From positions 1-55,858 of the forward strand of contig NZ_RAZF01000018.1 in assembly GCF_003612555.1 (NCBI RefSeq): a DNA stretch of 55,858 nucleotides, in the 5' to 3' direction. Below, in pieces: positions 28,006 through 36,821 of this stretch. A model generated the notes under the pieces. That model was not told the origin of the DNA, searched no databases, and was given only the letters and a program-made list of their open reading frames with translations. The translations under genes and the position numbers were made by a program. The DNA comes from Acutalibacter sp. 1XD8-33 (lineage in GTDB: Bacteria; Bacillota; Clostridia; Oscillospirales; Acutalibacteraceae). Every line of letters begins with the position of its first letter. Position 1 is the first letter of the stretch.

Positions 28006-28657
28006 TTCTGTATCCCACCCCTCTAACCGTTTCAATATAATCGACATTCAACTTTTTGCGTAAATTCATAATGTGGAAATTCACACCTTTTTCATCTCCT
28101 ACAAAGTCATAGCCCCAAACGAGATTTAGCAGGTCATCTCTTGTAAAAACACGCCCCTTGTTTTTAAGGAATAACAGTAATATCTCAAATTCTAAGTGGG
28201 TAAGTGCTACCTCGTTTCCCGAAACAGTAACTTTTCGTTCTGTTTCGCTCAAAGATATTTCTTTGTAACGAATACAGTCTGACACCATATCTGATGATGT
28301 CCGCCGTAAAAGAGCTTCCACACGCTTTAATACGAGCTTTATGGAAAATGGCTTTGTGATATAATCATCTGCCAATTTGTCAAAACCTTTAATCTGGTCA
28401 TCTTCCGTATCAAGTGCAGTTAAAAGAATAATCGGTATTTGCGACTCCTGCCGTATCATTTCACATACGGTATATCCGTCAATCTTAGGCAGCATTATAT
28501 CCAATAAAATAAGGTCAAAAACCTGTTCGTGAAAAGTGTTAATGCCTTGTAATCCGTCCGAAGCGGCAGTAACCTTGTATCCTGCAAAGGTAAGCGGCTC
28601 AGAGAGTATTTTCTGTATTGCCGCTTCATCCTCAATTATCAATATTTTCTTATCCAT
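27989..28657 (-). CDS. OmpR/PhoB-family response regulator
   Basis: 222 residues. Receiver domain with acidic pocket (IIEDEAAI), phosphoacceptor Asp in LILLDIMLPKIDGY (near 52), and Lys in DDYITKPFSIK. Winged-helix domain with LTHLEFEILLLFLKNKGRVF, ending RGVGYRIAKEN. The start ATG 28657 lies 20 bp from a TATAAT (28677-28682), so the leader is only about a dozen bases. The shared 14-bp motif suggests that it activates its own promoter and that of the permease operon. Confidence 0.95.
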   Translation of the reverse strand: MDKKILIIEDEAAIQKILSEPLTFAGYKVTAASDGLQGINTFHEQVFDLILLDIMLPKIDGYTVCEMIRQESQIPIILLTALDTEDDQIKGFDKLADDYITKPFSIKLVLKRVEALLRRTSSDMVSDCIRYKEISLSETERKVTVSGNEVALTHLEFEILLLFLKNKGRVFTRDDLLNLVWGYDFVGDEKGVNFHIMNLRKKLNVDYIETVRGVGYRIAKEN

Positions 28658-28676
28658 ATACAGACCTCCATGCTAA

Positions 28677-28706
28677 ATTATAGCAGGTGTTTATTAGTTT
28701 TTGATT
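28677..28706 (-). promoter_or_regulatory. Promoter and operator of the two-component operon
   Basis: TATAAT (28677-28682) with AATCAAAAACTAAT (28693-28706) ending 10 bp upstream of it, exactly as at the permease promoter. Confidence 0.65.
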
Positions 28707-28811
28707 AGGATTTCTTCTTTCTTTTATCAATGGGCTTCTCAGCAATTATCAGTATAAGCCTAACACGGTTGTATTCATAGCACCCTTAATCCAATTTTCT
28801 TTACATAGCCT

Positions 28812-28877
28812 CTATACCCATCGAAGTGATACATCACATTTTTCTGCGGCTTCTTGTGCCGTCATATATTCAAACAT
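28812..28877 (-). pseudogene. Truncated helix-turn-helix (excisionase-like) ORF
   Basis: 21 codons from ATG 28877 behind AGGAGGTC: MFEYMTAQEAAEKCDVSLRW, then TAG. MTAQEAAEKxxVS is the start of small MerR/excisionase-type DNA-binding proteins, of about 70-100 residues. The rest is missing. The remaining sequence between the two-component operon and the XRE gene (28658-29071) holds only this and promoter elements. Confidence 0.55.
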
Positions 28878-29071
28878 ATCTGACCTCCTATTATATGTTG
28901 TATATATTGTAACTGTTTAAACGAACTATATCAAATATGCAAGTATGAACTTTTATCCCTTGTTATAAGAAATCAAATCTCCTGTGTATAGAAATTATAC
29001 ATCGTTTAAGCAGAACTTTCACTTCTGTAAAATATAAAAGAGCAAAATCAACATAAACAGGTGGTGAAAAA

Positions 29072-29428
29072 ATGAGCGAAATTATAGAAAATTTTGACTT
29101 TATGGAATTGGGGCAGGCAATCCAAGATGCCCGTGAAAAACAGCGGATTACAAGAGAAGAATTAGCCGAGGAGCTTGGCATTTCGGCAAGGCATTTGCAA
29201 TCCGTGGAGAAAGAGGGGCAGTATCCGAGCTTTCGGCTGTTTATTCAGCTTGTGACAATGTTCCACATATCCGTAGACCAGTACATACACCCAGACGCTC
29301 CGACAGGGAAAACAACTTTACGTCGGCGTTTAGATGTGCTTCTTGATACTTTTGATGATGCGGAACTGACTATCATAGCAGGGACGGCGCAGGGGATATG
29401 TAAGGCAAAAGAGCAGCCAGAGGATTGA
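29072..29428 (+). CDS. XRE-family regulator of the conjugative element
   Basis: 118 residues with an N-terminal helix-turn-helix (LGQAIQDAREKQRITREELA, then ELGISARHLQSVEKEGQYPS). It is the only sizeable plus-strand gene within the element part of the window. It is convergent with the transfer operon (its stop is 30 bp from the hydrolase gene's stop) and is likely to control transfer or cargo genes. Start ATG 29072 after AGGTGGTG. The C-terminal half (TLRRRLDVLLDTFDDAELTI) is conserved in such element regulators. Confidence 0.88.
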   Translation: MSEIIENFDFMELGQAIQDAREKQRITREELAEELGISARHLQSVEKEGQYPSFRLFIQLVTMFHISVDQYIHPDAPTGKTTLRRRLDVLLDTFDDAELTIIAGTAQGICKAKEQPED

Positions 29429-29458
29429 CCTCTGGTTTTTCTTTCACCCATTCTGTCA

Positions 29459-31252
29459 TCAATAAGCAGGGCATCCGTAACCGTAGACAGAGCCACTCCC
29501 GACTGGATAGCTCTGCTGCTTGCAGGCATCGCCAGAATTACCCTCAACGGTATAGACCGTTCTATTCTCGCATTTCTCCACGATTCCCACATGGTCGATT
29601 GAGCCGTCATTCCCCCAATCAAAGAAAATAATGTCGCCCGACTGTGGCTCATAGTTCCTGTCCTGCCATTGCCCCTTGCCTTTGAACCAGTTTACGCCAT
29701 CCGAGCAGAGGGAGAATTTCGGGATGATGCCGCTCTCCAGATAACCACACTGGTCGGCACACCAAGAAGCGAAGCAGGCACACCATTCCACACGTCCGTC
29801 AAAGCCGTACCAACTCCAATAAGGCTGTCCGCCCTCATTGCCGAGCTGCGTCAAGGCGACCTCTACAATTGCTTGATTGCCGCCGCTTGTAAATGCCCGC
29901 CCGTATGGGTAATAGCGTAACACATGGGCGGGGTACTGCGTGTCGCCGTACTTTTCCCAACCTAACCGCTGTGCCTGCATAGCGGAAAATTCCACCGCAT
30001 TTGCATAGGAATAGCCGCCGTAGTTGGTCTTTGCCCATGAGATATAGCCGTTGCCGAAGTTATAGCCCTGCAAGGCGAGCTTGATACGCTCCATGTCAAT
30101 CGGGCTTTCCACCTCGGCTGATGTGAGGGCGGCTTTTAATTCCTGCACGCCGCATTCGATGGAATATTCGGGGTCTTTGATGCCGTTCGGCTCATGGGGG
30201 TACTTTTTGTTGAAGCTCCCCTCCGCCGCCTGCATCGGGTCGCTGCCCTTTCCCCCAGATTCCTGCATCATCACCGCTTTGATAAGCTCCACATATTCGG
30301 GGATGCCGTACTGCTTCGCATACTTCTGTATCAGTGGCGTGTAGGCTTCCACCTCCGCACTGACAGGGGTATAGGAAGTGCTGTCGCTGCCGCCGCCGAA
30401 CAGGGAAACGGCACACCCAAGCAGGACAACGATAAGGATTATCAATACGGCAACCCAGCCGCCTGCGATTATCGCAGAAATAAGGGCTTTCGTCCCTGCT
30501 ATGATTGCCTTAACCGCAGCAATGGTGGCTCTGACCGTGGCTTTCGTTGCTTCGGCTGTCGCCTTTGCCGTGGCTTTTGCGGTCTGTGCTGTTTTCTGGG
30601 CGGCTTTGGCAGATGCTTTCGCCGTTTTCTGTGCCGCCTTTGCGGTCTGCGACCTGGTCTTAATCGCCGTCTTTGATGTCGCCTTTGCGGTTTTTACGCC
30701 TTTTTCCGTCGCCTTGACCGTCCCTTTTGCTGTGGTCTTGACGGTTCTCTCCGCATTTCTGGCTGTGGTCTTGATGGTCTTTTTCCCCTGCTGCCTTGTC
30801 TTTATCAACTGGCTTGCTCCTGTCTGGGGCACTTCGCCCTGCATGGGAACATCGGGGGCAGGAGAACGGCTCGCTGCCCCGTTTCGGATCAGCGAGCCGT
30901 TCTGTTCTGCAACAGCCTGTGCTTTTTTCTGCTCTGCGGCTTTTGCCGCACGTTTGGTCTTAAATTCAGCGATTTTATCCTTTGCTTTACTGATATTCTC
31001 TTTTGTGGTCGTAACGCTCCTTTGCCCATGCTTATTAAATTGGTGGATTCCCTCATCTTTGATACGCCCCGAAACATGGGAAACCTTATCAGAAGCATAT
31101 TCCGTGGGGGAATTTTCCTCTGCATAATATCCCTGCCCTGCCTTATCCTTTGTCTTGGCATAGGCAGACTTCATGCGTTCCCCTGAAATAGCGGCTTTAT
31201 CAAGGGTCTTTATCGTTCCTTTGACCGCATCTCTGGTCTTTATATCAGCCAT
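29459..31252 (-). CDS. Conjugation cell-wall hydrolase: lysozyme-like + CHAP domains
   Basis: About 597 residues. Residues 1-255: basic, Lys/Thr/Ala-rich low-complexity cytoplasmic part with many TAKATAKA-type repeats. One membrane segment at about 262-285 (VAVLIILIVVLLGCAVSLF). Then a lysozyme-like/transglycosylase domain (IQKYAKQYGIPEYVELIKAV, MMQESGGKGSDPMQAAEG; catalytic Glu in QESGG) and a C-terminal CHAP amidase domain with catalytic Cys in EWCACFASWC (near 487) and His in DHVGIVE. It cuts peptidoglycan to let the transfer channel through; equivalent to Tn916 ORF14 / VirB1. Start ATG 31252 after AAAGGAGG; an ATG-free GTG two codons earlier is less likely. Confidence 0.93.
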   Translation of the reverse strand: MADIKTRDAVKGTIKTLDKAAISGERMKSAYAKTKDKAGQGYYAEENSPTEYASDKVSHVSGRIKDEGIHQFNKHGQRSVTTTKENISKAKDKIAEFKTKRAAKAAEQKKAQAVAEQNGSLIRNGAASRSPAPDVPMQGEVPQTGASQLIKTRQQGKKTIKTTARNAERTVKTTAKGTVKATEKGVKTAKATSKTAIKTRSQTAKAAQKTAKASAKAAQKTAQTAKATAKATAEATKATVRATIAAVKAIIAGTKALISAIIAGGWVAVLIILIVVLLGCAVSLFGGGSDSTSYTPVSAEVEAYTPLIQKYAKQYGIPEYVELIKAVMMQESGGKGSDPMQAAEGSFNKKYPHEPNGIKDPEYSIECGVQELKAALTSAEVESPIDMERIKLALQGYNFGNGYISWAKTNYGGYSYANAVEFSAMQAQRLGWEKYGDTQYPAHVLRYYPYGRAFTSGGNQAIVEVALTQLGNEGGQPYWSWYGFDGRVEWCACFASWCADQCGYLESGIIPKFSLCSDGVNWFKGKGQWQDRNYEPQSGDIIFFDWGNDGSIDHVGIVEKCENRTVYTVEGNSGDACKQQSYPVGSGSVYGYGCPAY

Positions 31253-31290
31253 AAACACCGACCTCCTTTCCCAGAGGATTTGCGGTCATA

Positions 31291-32076
31291 TCAGTTTACC
31301 TTTTTTGCCACGACTACGAGCCTGCCGTTCTGTGCGGAATATTCGCAGGTAGACAGGGTTATAAGTTTATCGCCGTATTCAGCGGTCACGCCCGTATCAT
31401 ACAAAGCAAGCTCCTTGCACTTCCCAATATAGGCATCAAACTCTGTTTCATTCTCTGCATTGACAAAATCATAATAGCGGTAGCCCTGTGAGCTGTACGC
31501 CACGGTTTTAAATACGGCAATGATTTCATATTCTGCCTGCTCCGTGAGGGTGTCAAACTGGATGGTCTTATGCTTCTCATAAAAGCCCTTGGATTTGTAA
31601 TCTTCCAATGCCCCGAACATCCTGCCGCCCTTGATGTGGTGTCCGTAAATAATCAAATTATCGCTTGCAGCAAGGTCGCAGTCCTCTTGGATATATGGCA
31701 CTCCCAAATCGCTGTATTGCTTTTCAAAGTTGTGCTTCAGATAAAAATTCGGGTTATTCCTGCTCTGCATGACAGGGTAATTGATGGTTGTTCCATCAAT
31801 GGCAATCCAACCCGCCATATCCTCATTCTGCAAATACAGCTCCTTGTATTTCGCAAGAATATCCTCGCCCTCGCTGACAGGCGTATCTTTATCTTTTGGC
31901 GGTTCTTCCTCTGGCTCGGCGTTCTCCACGACCTCGGCAATCTCCGCAAAGACTTCGGTCTGCACATCTATCTGCTGGTAATGGCTGTAAATCTTTAAGC
32001 CGCAAAAAACCGCTGCTCCCAAGAGGGCGACAGCGGCGGCAGTACAGATAATGGTTTTATAGTTTTTCAAATTCAT
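31291..32076 (-). CDS. Class B sortase
   Basis: About 261 residues: N-terminal membrane anchor (residues about 9-28), linker rich in Glu/Pro, then the sortase fold with catalytic His in IIYGHHIKGG, Cys in TLSTCEYS and Arg in NGRLVVVAKK. It would anchor an element-encoded surface protein, but no sortase substrate with an NPQTN-like motif is visible in the window. It lies between the cell-wall hydrolase and the DUF6075 gene in the transfer operon, its usual place in Tn1549 relatives. ATG 32076 is preferred over 32082 on ribosome-binding-site spacing. Confidence 0.93.
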   Translation of the reverse strand: MNLKNYKTIICTAAAVALLGAAVFCGLKIYSHYQQIDVQTEVFAEIAEVVENAEPEEEPPKDKDTPVSEGEDILAKYKELYLQNEDMAGWIAIDGTTINYPVMQSRNNPNFYLKHNFEKQYSDLGVPYIQEDCDLAASDNLIIYGHHIKGGRMFGALEDYKSKGFYEKHKTIQFDTLTEQAEYEIIAVFKTVAYSSQGYRYYDFVNAENETEFDAYIGKCKELALYDTGVTAEYGDKLITLSTCEYSAQNGRLVVVAKKVN

Positions 32077-32105
32077 AGGCATATCCTCTCTTTGCTATTT
32101 TTTAT

Positions 32106-32510
32106 TTACCGTGTATGCTCCGTCTGCTTTTTAGGGACAGGTAAATCCCTGCAATATTCGGGATACCTTACCTTGATGCCCTCCATGAAATACGGGGCAA
32201 ACTCGCAGCAGAACAATTCCTCTGGCGTGGAATATTTCTCACGCCCCTCCTCTGCGTAGCCGTTCCAGAGGTTAAAGGCAAGGTTGCAGACCTTGACCGT
32301 GCCGCTTGTCTGCCACCCTGCGTGCATCCCCTCTGGCTCAATGCAGTCTGTCTTAAAATCAAACATGGAATTGATATTTTTCCTTGTTTCCTCCGCTATC
32401 CCCATCACATAGAAAAATGCCCTGTGGTAACAGTCGTTGACTTTACATTTCATCATATTTTCCAGAAAAAAATCACGGTGGGCTGCGTTGCGAAACCTTA
32501 TCTCTGACAT
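32106..32510 (-). CDS. DUF6075-type small element protein
   Basis: 134 residues from ATG 32510 after GGGGAGGTG. Characteristic blocks: FRNAAHRDFFLENMMKCKVN, YHRAFFYVMGIAEETRKNI, and GWQTSGTVKVCNLAFNLWNG. This protein sits directly after the VirB4 gene (4-bp gap) in Tn1549-like elements. No catalytic motif or membrane segment is seen; role in transfer unknown. The family name comes from pattern memory. Confidence 0.7.
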   Translation of the reverse strand: MSEIRFRNAAHRDFFLENMMKCKVNDCYHRAFFYVMGIAEETRKNINSMFDFKTDCIEPEGMHAGWQTSGTVKVCNLAFNLWNGYAEEGREKYSTPEELFCCEFAPYFMEGIKVRYPEYCRDLPVPKKQTEHTR

Positions 32511-32514
32511 AGAT

Positions 32515-34848
32515 TTACACCTCCCCAAATTTAGTCGTCATCAGCTTATACAGCTCCGTATTGCGTGGGAACTTATTAACGAACGGCACAAGGGAGCTGC
32601 CGACTTTGAGTAATCCCTGCCCCGCACCGACATTCGTGATATAGCTCATCTGAAGGTCGGAGATGTTAAGGAGCTTCGCAAGCTCAATGCGGTCTGTGGA
32701 CGCTTGGTTCAGCATGATGATGAACTCGCTGTTGGCAAGCATCGTCCTCGCCGTATGGCTCTGCAAGAGGTCGTCCACGTTCTGCGTGATGCCCGTGCAG
32801 TACGCCCCGTACTTACGCACACGCTTCCAGAGGGTAAAGAGGAAATTTGCCGAGTATTCATGCTGAAAGAGCAGATAAATCTCGTCAATGAAAATAAATG
32901 TGTTCCTGCCTTTCGCCCTGTTCTGGGTGATGCGGTTTAAAATGCTGTCAAGCACCACAAGCATACCGATAGGCTGTAACTGCTTGCCCAAATCAAGGAT
33001 GTCGTAGCAGATAAGGCGGCTGTGGGTGTCCACATTGGTATGCTTGGCAAAGGTGTTGAGAGAACCGTCCGTGAAAAGCTCAATCGCAAGGGCGATTTCC
33101 TGCGCTTCTGGCTCGTCCTGCTTTAACAGTTCCTCACGGAAGTCCTGCAAGGTCGGCGGCGTACCCATATAGTTGCCCTGCTGGTAATAGCGGTAGACAC
33201 TTGCCGTGCAGCGGTCGATGATGGATTTCTGCTTTGCCCCAAGGCTCGCACCTCCGATAAGCTGCTCGCACAAAGACAAAATAAACTCTGATTTCAAGAT
33301 GACGGGGTTCGCACCGTCGCCGTAATCAGAGTTCATGTCCATTGCATTGATGTGGTTGTCGCTCGTCGCCGAGATGTGGATAACCTCGCCCTGCATCGCC
33401 TTTACAAGAGGGGCGTACTCTCGTTCGGGGTCTATTACCAAGACATCAGCGTTAGGGTCAGTCAGAATGATGTTCGTCATTTCCTCTTTCGCCGTGAACG
33501 ATTTGCCCGCACCAGACACGCCGAGGATAAAGGAATTGCCGTTCAAAAGATGGCGGCGGTTAGCGATAATCATGTTCTTTGAGATTACGTTCTGACCGTA
33601 ATACACACCGTCCTTATGGTAGATTTCCTGCACACGGAACGGGATAAACACCGCAAGGCTCTCCGTAGTGAGGGTACGCAGGGCATCAATCTTCCTCACG
33701 CCGAACGGCAGGGCGGTATTCAGACCGTCCATCTGCTGATACTTCAGTACGGCAAACTGGCAGAGATGTTTTCTCGCTGTCGTGAGCAGAGCTTCTGTAT
33801 CATTGTCAAGCTGCTCTTTGGTATCTGCGGTATGCACCATCGTAAGCACCGCAAACATCATCCTCTGGTCACGGGTCGTCAAATCGTCAAGGAACTCCTT
33901 GCTTTCCTTACGTTGCTGCTCCAAGTCATAGGGGATAACAGCGGAAAAATTGTTGTTCTGGTTCTGCTTCCTCTGCCAGTTCGTGATGTTGGTTTCTACG
34001 CCTAAAAGCCTGTTCTCAACCTCCCTCACGGCTTCATCCGTAGGGACAGGGACGACATCAACGGAAAGCATCATGTTACGGTTTAACTCGCAAAGCTCCG
34101 CCACCATGCTGTCCTTGATATATGCCGCATACTCTCTAAGGAAAATCACACGCCCATAACGGTTGCCGATACGGAAATAGTCTTTCTCAAACTCAAAGGA
34201 GTCGGGGCAGATATAATCCTTGAAGTCGTGACCTTTCCGCATGGTCTGTGCCATGTCAAAGGAAAACGCCGTTTCCTCGCCTGTGCGGTAAAAATCATGG
34301 AAGATACGCAGTTTATCGTTGGCATCCAGTTCCGTACACTTTGAGCCAAGACGGTTGAAATGCCCGATAAGGTCAGCACCCACACGGGCAAAATAGTTCC
34401 TCGCTTCTTCGATATTCTTCTTGCATACGGAGATAGTCACATACTTATCCTGCACGATAGAGTTCGCCCCCGTCGCCTTATCCAGAAGCATCTTGTTATA
34501 TTCCTTGCGGTACTTATCCAGATTATCCTCTGCCATCGGGATAAGGATGGTCTGCTCAAAATCCGCCTTGTTGAGCCTGCGGTTGTTGATAGTGATTTTC
34601 GTGGTCGCCCCGCTGTCGAGGGCATTTAAAAGCTCCGAGTATTCGAGGAACATAGCTTCCTTATCCTCACGGCTCGCCACGGCATAGTTAATATCTTCAA
34701 ACTTGAATGTCTTTGCATATTTGTTCCTGCCCACAAGGAAAATGCCGTCCTCCCACATGGTCTTTAACGGGATGACCGCCTGCACCGATTTCGGCACGGC
34801 AAATTTCTCCTTATCCTGCTTAAACAGATTCCTGAGCGTCTTAATCAT
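32515..34848 (-). CDS. VirB4-type conjugation ATPase
   Basis: 777 residues. The C-terminal half is an FtsK/HerA-type ATPase: Walker A GVSGAGKSFTAKE (near residue 446), Walker B-like NTFIFIDEIYLLF, and GITQNVDDLLQS. The N-terminal half is the VirB4/TraC-type partner-binding region. It powers pilus or channel assembly at the membrane and pairs with the PrgI-type protein encoded just before it (8-bp overlap). Corresponds to Tn916 ORF16 in position. ATG 34848 after GAAGGAGG. Confidence 0.95.
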   Translation of the reverse strand: MIKTLRNLFKQDKEKFAVPKSVQAVIPLKTMWEDGIFLVGRNKYAKTFKFEDINYAVASREDKEAMFLEYSELLNALDSGATTKITINNRRLNKADFEQTILIPMAEDNLDKYRKEYNKMLLDKATGANSIVQDKYVTISVCKKNIEEARNYFARVGADLIGHFNRLGSKCTELDANDKLRIFHDFYRTGEETAFSFDMAQTMRKGHDFKDYICPDSFEFEKDYFRIGNRYGRVIFLREYAAYIKDSMVAELCELNRNMMLSVDVVPVPTDEAVREVENRLLGVETNITNWQRKQNQNNNFSAVIPYDLEQQRKESKEFLDDLTTRDQRMMFAVLTMVHTADTKEQLDNDTEALLTTARKHLCQFAVLKYQQMDGLNTALPFGVRKIDALRTLTTESLAVFIPFRVQEIYHKDGVYYGQNVISKNMIIANRRHLLNGNSFILGVSGAGKSFTAKEEMTNIILTDPNADVLVIDPEREYAPLVKAMQGEVIHISATSDNHINAMDMNSDYGDGANPVILKSEFILSLCEQLIGGASLGAKQKSIIDRCTASVYRYYQQGNYMGTPPTLQDFREELLKQDEPEAQEIALAIELFTDGSLNTFAKHTNVDTHSRLICYDILDLGKQLQPIGMLVVLDSILNRITQNRAKGRNTFIFIDEIYLLFQHEYSANFLFTLWKRVRKYGAYCTGITQNVDDLLQSHTARTMLANSEFIIMLNQASTDRIELAKLLNISDLQMSYITNVGAGQGLLKVGSSLVPFVNKFPRNTELYKLMTTKFGEV

Positions 34849-35329
34849 GGTCTACCTCCTTACGCTTTCTTACTTTTTCATTCTTCTTTCTGGCTTTTTC
34901 CGCCTGCTTTCTCCGTTTCCCTGCTTCCTTACGCCTTTTCGCCCTGTGTTTCCGTTTCTTCCGCCTCTTCTGCACGGCGGGCGTTCCCTTTTCGTGGGCT
35001 TCAATCGTTGCTTTTAATGCTTCATAGTAGAGATTGTCTGGGAGAAACAGCACCCTCTTTGGCATCAGAAATTCCGATTTTATCCAAGCCCACACAAACT
35101 GCTCTGCGGTCATGCCGTTGTACCTTACAAATCCCATCACCGCAAAGGGCGAAGCCCCAAGGACACACATCCAGCTCACGGTTTCCGTCCCGAACCTCCC
35201 ACGGAGCAGGAAAAACAAGCCCACCGCCACGCCGCAGGCAAGGACGGAAAAAAGGAACTGCCGCATCGACAGCCCGAAAAACATGCTCTCCGTGTAATTG
35301 CGGATTTCCTTATTTATCTTTACTTCCAA
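34841..35329 (-). CDS. PrgI-family membrane protein (VirB3-like)
   Basis: 162 residues. Two adjacent membrane segments (about 24-45 and 52-70) with the short PrgI pattern (IRNYTESMFFGLSMRQFLFS), then a very basic Lys/Arg-rich tail (KRRKKRKHRAKRRKEAGKRR). It starts with TTG at 35329, 9 bases after AGGAGGTG; the ATG nearby is in another frame. The channel partner of VirB4. Confidence 0.9.
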   Translation of the reverse strand: MEVKINKEIRNYTESMFFGLSMRQFLFSVLACGVAVGLFFLLRGRFGTETVSWMCVLGASPFAVMGFVRYNGMTAEQFVWAWIKSEFLMPKRVLFLPDNLYYEALKATIEAHEKGTPAVQKRRKKRKHRAKRRKEAGKRRKQAEKARKKNEKVRKRKEVDHD

Positions 35330-35342
35330 TCATAAACACCTC

Positions 35343-35645
35343 CTATCGTTCCATTTCCTGTTTTTGGCGGGGCGGGGTCTGCTTCTGCCTTTCCCTCTGG
35401 GGGACTAAAAACAAATCCCCGTCGATTTCCCTCGTTTGGGCAGGGAAGCCTAAGACTTTCAAGGCTTTCTGCAAATCTGGCACGCAATCTTTCTCTGGCT
35501 TGCAGACGCCGATTGCCAGATACATCTGCAAATCCCCGTACCACGCTTCATTTTCAAAATTGTCTGCCCGAAAAAATATATCCTCTTTGATTTCTTCAAG
35601 CGGCGTTTCAAATATCCTGCGGTATTCCGCTTCAAAATCGTACAT
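35343..35645 (-). CDS. Conserved small transfer-operon protein, unknown
   Basis: 100 residues from ATG 35645 after AGGAGGTG. Mostly helical, acidic N-terminal half (FEAEYRRIFETPLEEIKEDI), central ENEAWYGDLQMYLAIG, Gln/Arg-rich end. No domain recognised. Lies 13 bp upstream of PrgI in the operon, so probably linked to channel assembly. Confidence 0.75.
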   Translation of the reverse strand: MYDFEAEYRRIFETPLEEIKEDIFFRADNFENEAWYGDLQMYLAIGVCKPEKDCVPDLQKALKVLGFPAQTREIDGDLFLVPQRERQKQTPPRQKQEMER

Positions 35646-35656
35646 AACAGCACCTC

Positions 35657-35866
35657 CTATCGCTCCATTCCAGATTTTCTCTTAGGCGGCTTCTTCTGCG
35701 ACGGATAGGGGATAAATTCTTCCTCGCCTGCAATGATGCTGAACTCCGCCCTTAAAATCGGGTGTGTTTCCAGTTTCTGGTACTGGCGGATAAGGTCAAC
35801 CGCACTTTCCCTTGTGGCTGTGCTTGCCTGCTGTACCCCGTCCTTAAAGATATAAACACGCTGCAT
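35657..35866 (-). CDS. Conserved 69-residue transfer-operon protein, unknown
   Basis: ATG 35866 behind GGGAGGGAA. A short beta-rich start (QRVYIFKDGVQQASTATRES) and a helix AVDLIRQYQKLETHPIL, then a basic tail (KKPPKRKSGMER). No signal or membrane segment. Function unknown; conserved between TrbL-like and PrgI genes in such elements. Confidence 0.72.
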   Translation of the reverse strand: MQRVYIFKDGVQQASTATRESAVDLIRQYQKLETHPILRAEFSIIAGEEEFIPYPSQKKPPKRKSGMER

Positions 35867-35878
35867 ACGTTCCCTCCC

Positions 35879-36715
35879 TTACAAGCCCATCATCTCACGC
35901 ACAACACGGTCTGCCATCTTGACCGCACCAACAAGGACGAGCATATTAAAAACCAGTTCCCCGATATAGCCCCATACCATCGTGACCGCTGCCGCATCGG
36001 GGTTGACGACGGGCGGAGAAGCCGCAAACACCGAAAAGATGATGCAGGCAAGCACGATGATTGCCCCCTCAAGACACACGGCACAATAGCTCTTGATAAA
36101 GCTCCTGCCCACATTCTGGCTCGGCTCTCCTGCAAAAGAGGAAAGAGGGACGGGAGCGATTGCGGTATAAAGGTACAGCTTAAAGAACCTGCCGTACACC
36201 GACATTATCATGATGAACGACAGCACCGTGATAAACAGCCCGCCTATCAGCGTCACCGCCCATAGGGGGATGCTCTCAAAAAAGCCGCAGTCCTCCACGG
36301 CTGTCACTATTTCTGTCGGTAATACTGTTTTTTGTGCCGCCCCAAAGCCTGCGGCTTTCATAATCGTGGAAATCACGCCCTGCACTATCTGGAATAAAGC
36401 CATCATCAGCTCCAAGCCGTAAGTCACCGCACCTTTGGCAAGGGCGAAGCGGATAAACAGCTTTACTGCGTGTTCGGGCTTCTTGACCTGTGCGAAGTCG
36501 CCGCAGGTACGCATCACGCCCACGACAAAGAACAGCACGAGCAGGGCAAGCCCTATCGCCTGCAATGCACCGTGGATGTCAACGATGACTTTCCATATCG
36601 CACCGCCTTTAAAGGTTTCTGGGGACTGGGTGATGAGCTGCCATATCTCGGCTAACTTCTCATTCCAAGTGTCAAGGGCGTTCTCCAAGTTCTGGACTAC
36701 CCAGTTATCTGACAT
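35879..36715 (-). CDS. TrbL/VirB6-like polytopic conjugation protein
   Basis: 278 residues with about six membrane segments (about 55-75, 95-115, 150-180, 195-215, 225-245, 255-275). Blocks AIAPVPLSSFAGEPSQNVG and SFIKSYCAVCLEGAIIVL are typical of TrbL-type proteins of Tn1549-like elements. It forms the inner-membrane channel part with VirB4/PrgI. ATG 36715 after CGGAGGTGG. Confidence 0.85.
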   Translation of the reverse strand: MSDNWVVQNLENALDTWNEKLAEIWQLITQSPETFKGGAIWKVIVDIHGALQAIGLALLVLFFVVGVMRTCGDFAQVKKPEHAVKLFIRFALAKGAVTYGLELMMALFQIVQGVISTIMKAAGFGAAQKTVLPTEIVTAVEDCGFFESIPLWAVTLIGGLFITVLSFIMIMSVYGRFFKLYLYTAIAPVPLSSFAGEPSQNVGRSFIKSYCAVCLEGAIIVLACIIFSVFAASPPVVNPDAAAVTMVWGYIGELVFNMLVLVGAVKMADRVVREMMGL

Positions 36716-36821
36716 TCGACCACCTCCGTTCTTAAAATTGGACAGTGGGGCAAGTTCCGCAAAGCGGATCTGCCCCGTTGTCCCTGTCTTATATCAGCCT
36801 GCTATTTCAATCTGTTCTGGA

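Noticed and set aside
30378-31127. 249-codon plus-strand frame in the cell-wall hydrolase region
   Set aside because: Mirror of the Lys/Thr/Ala repeats read as Val/Ala/Phe; an artefact of repeat codons.
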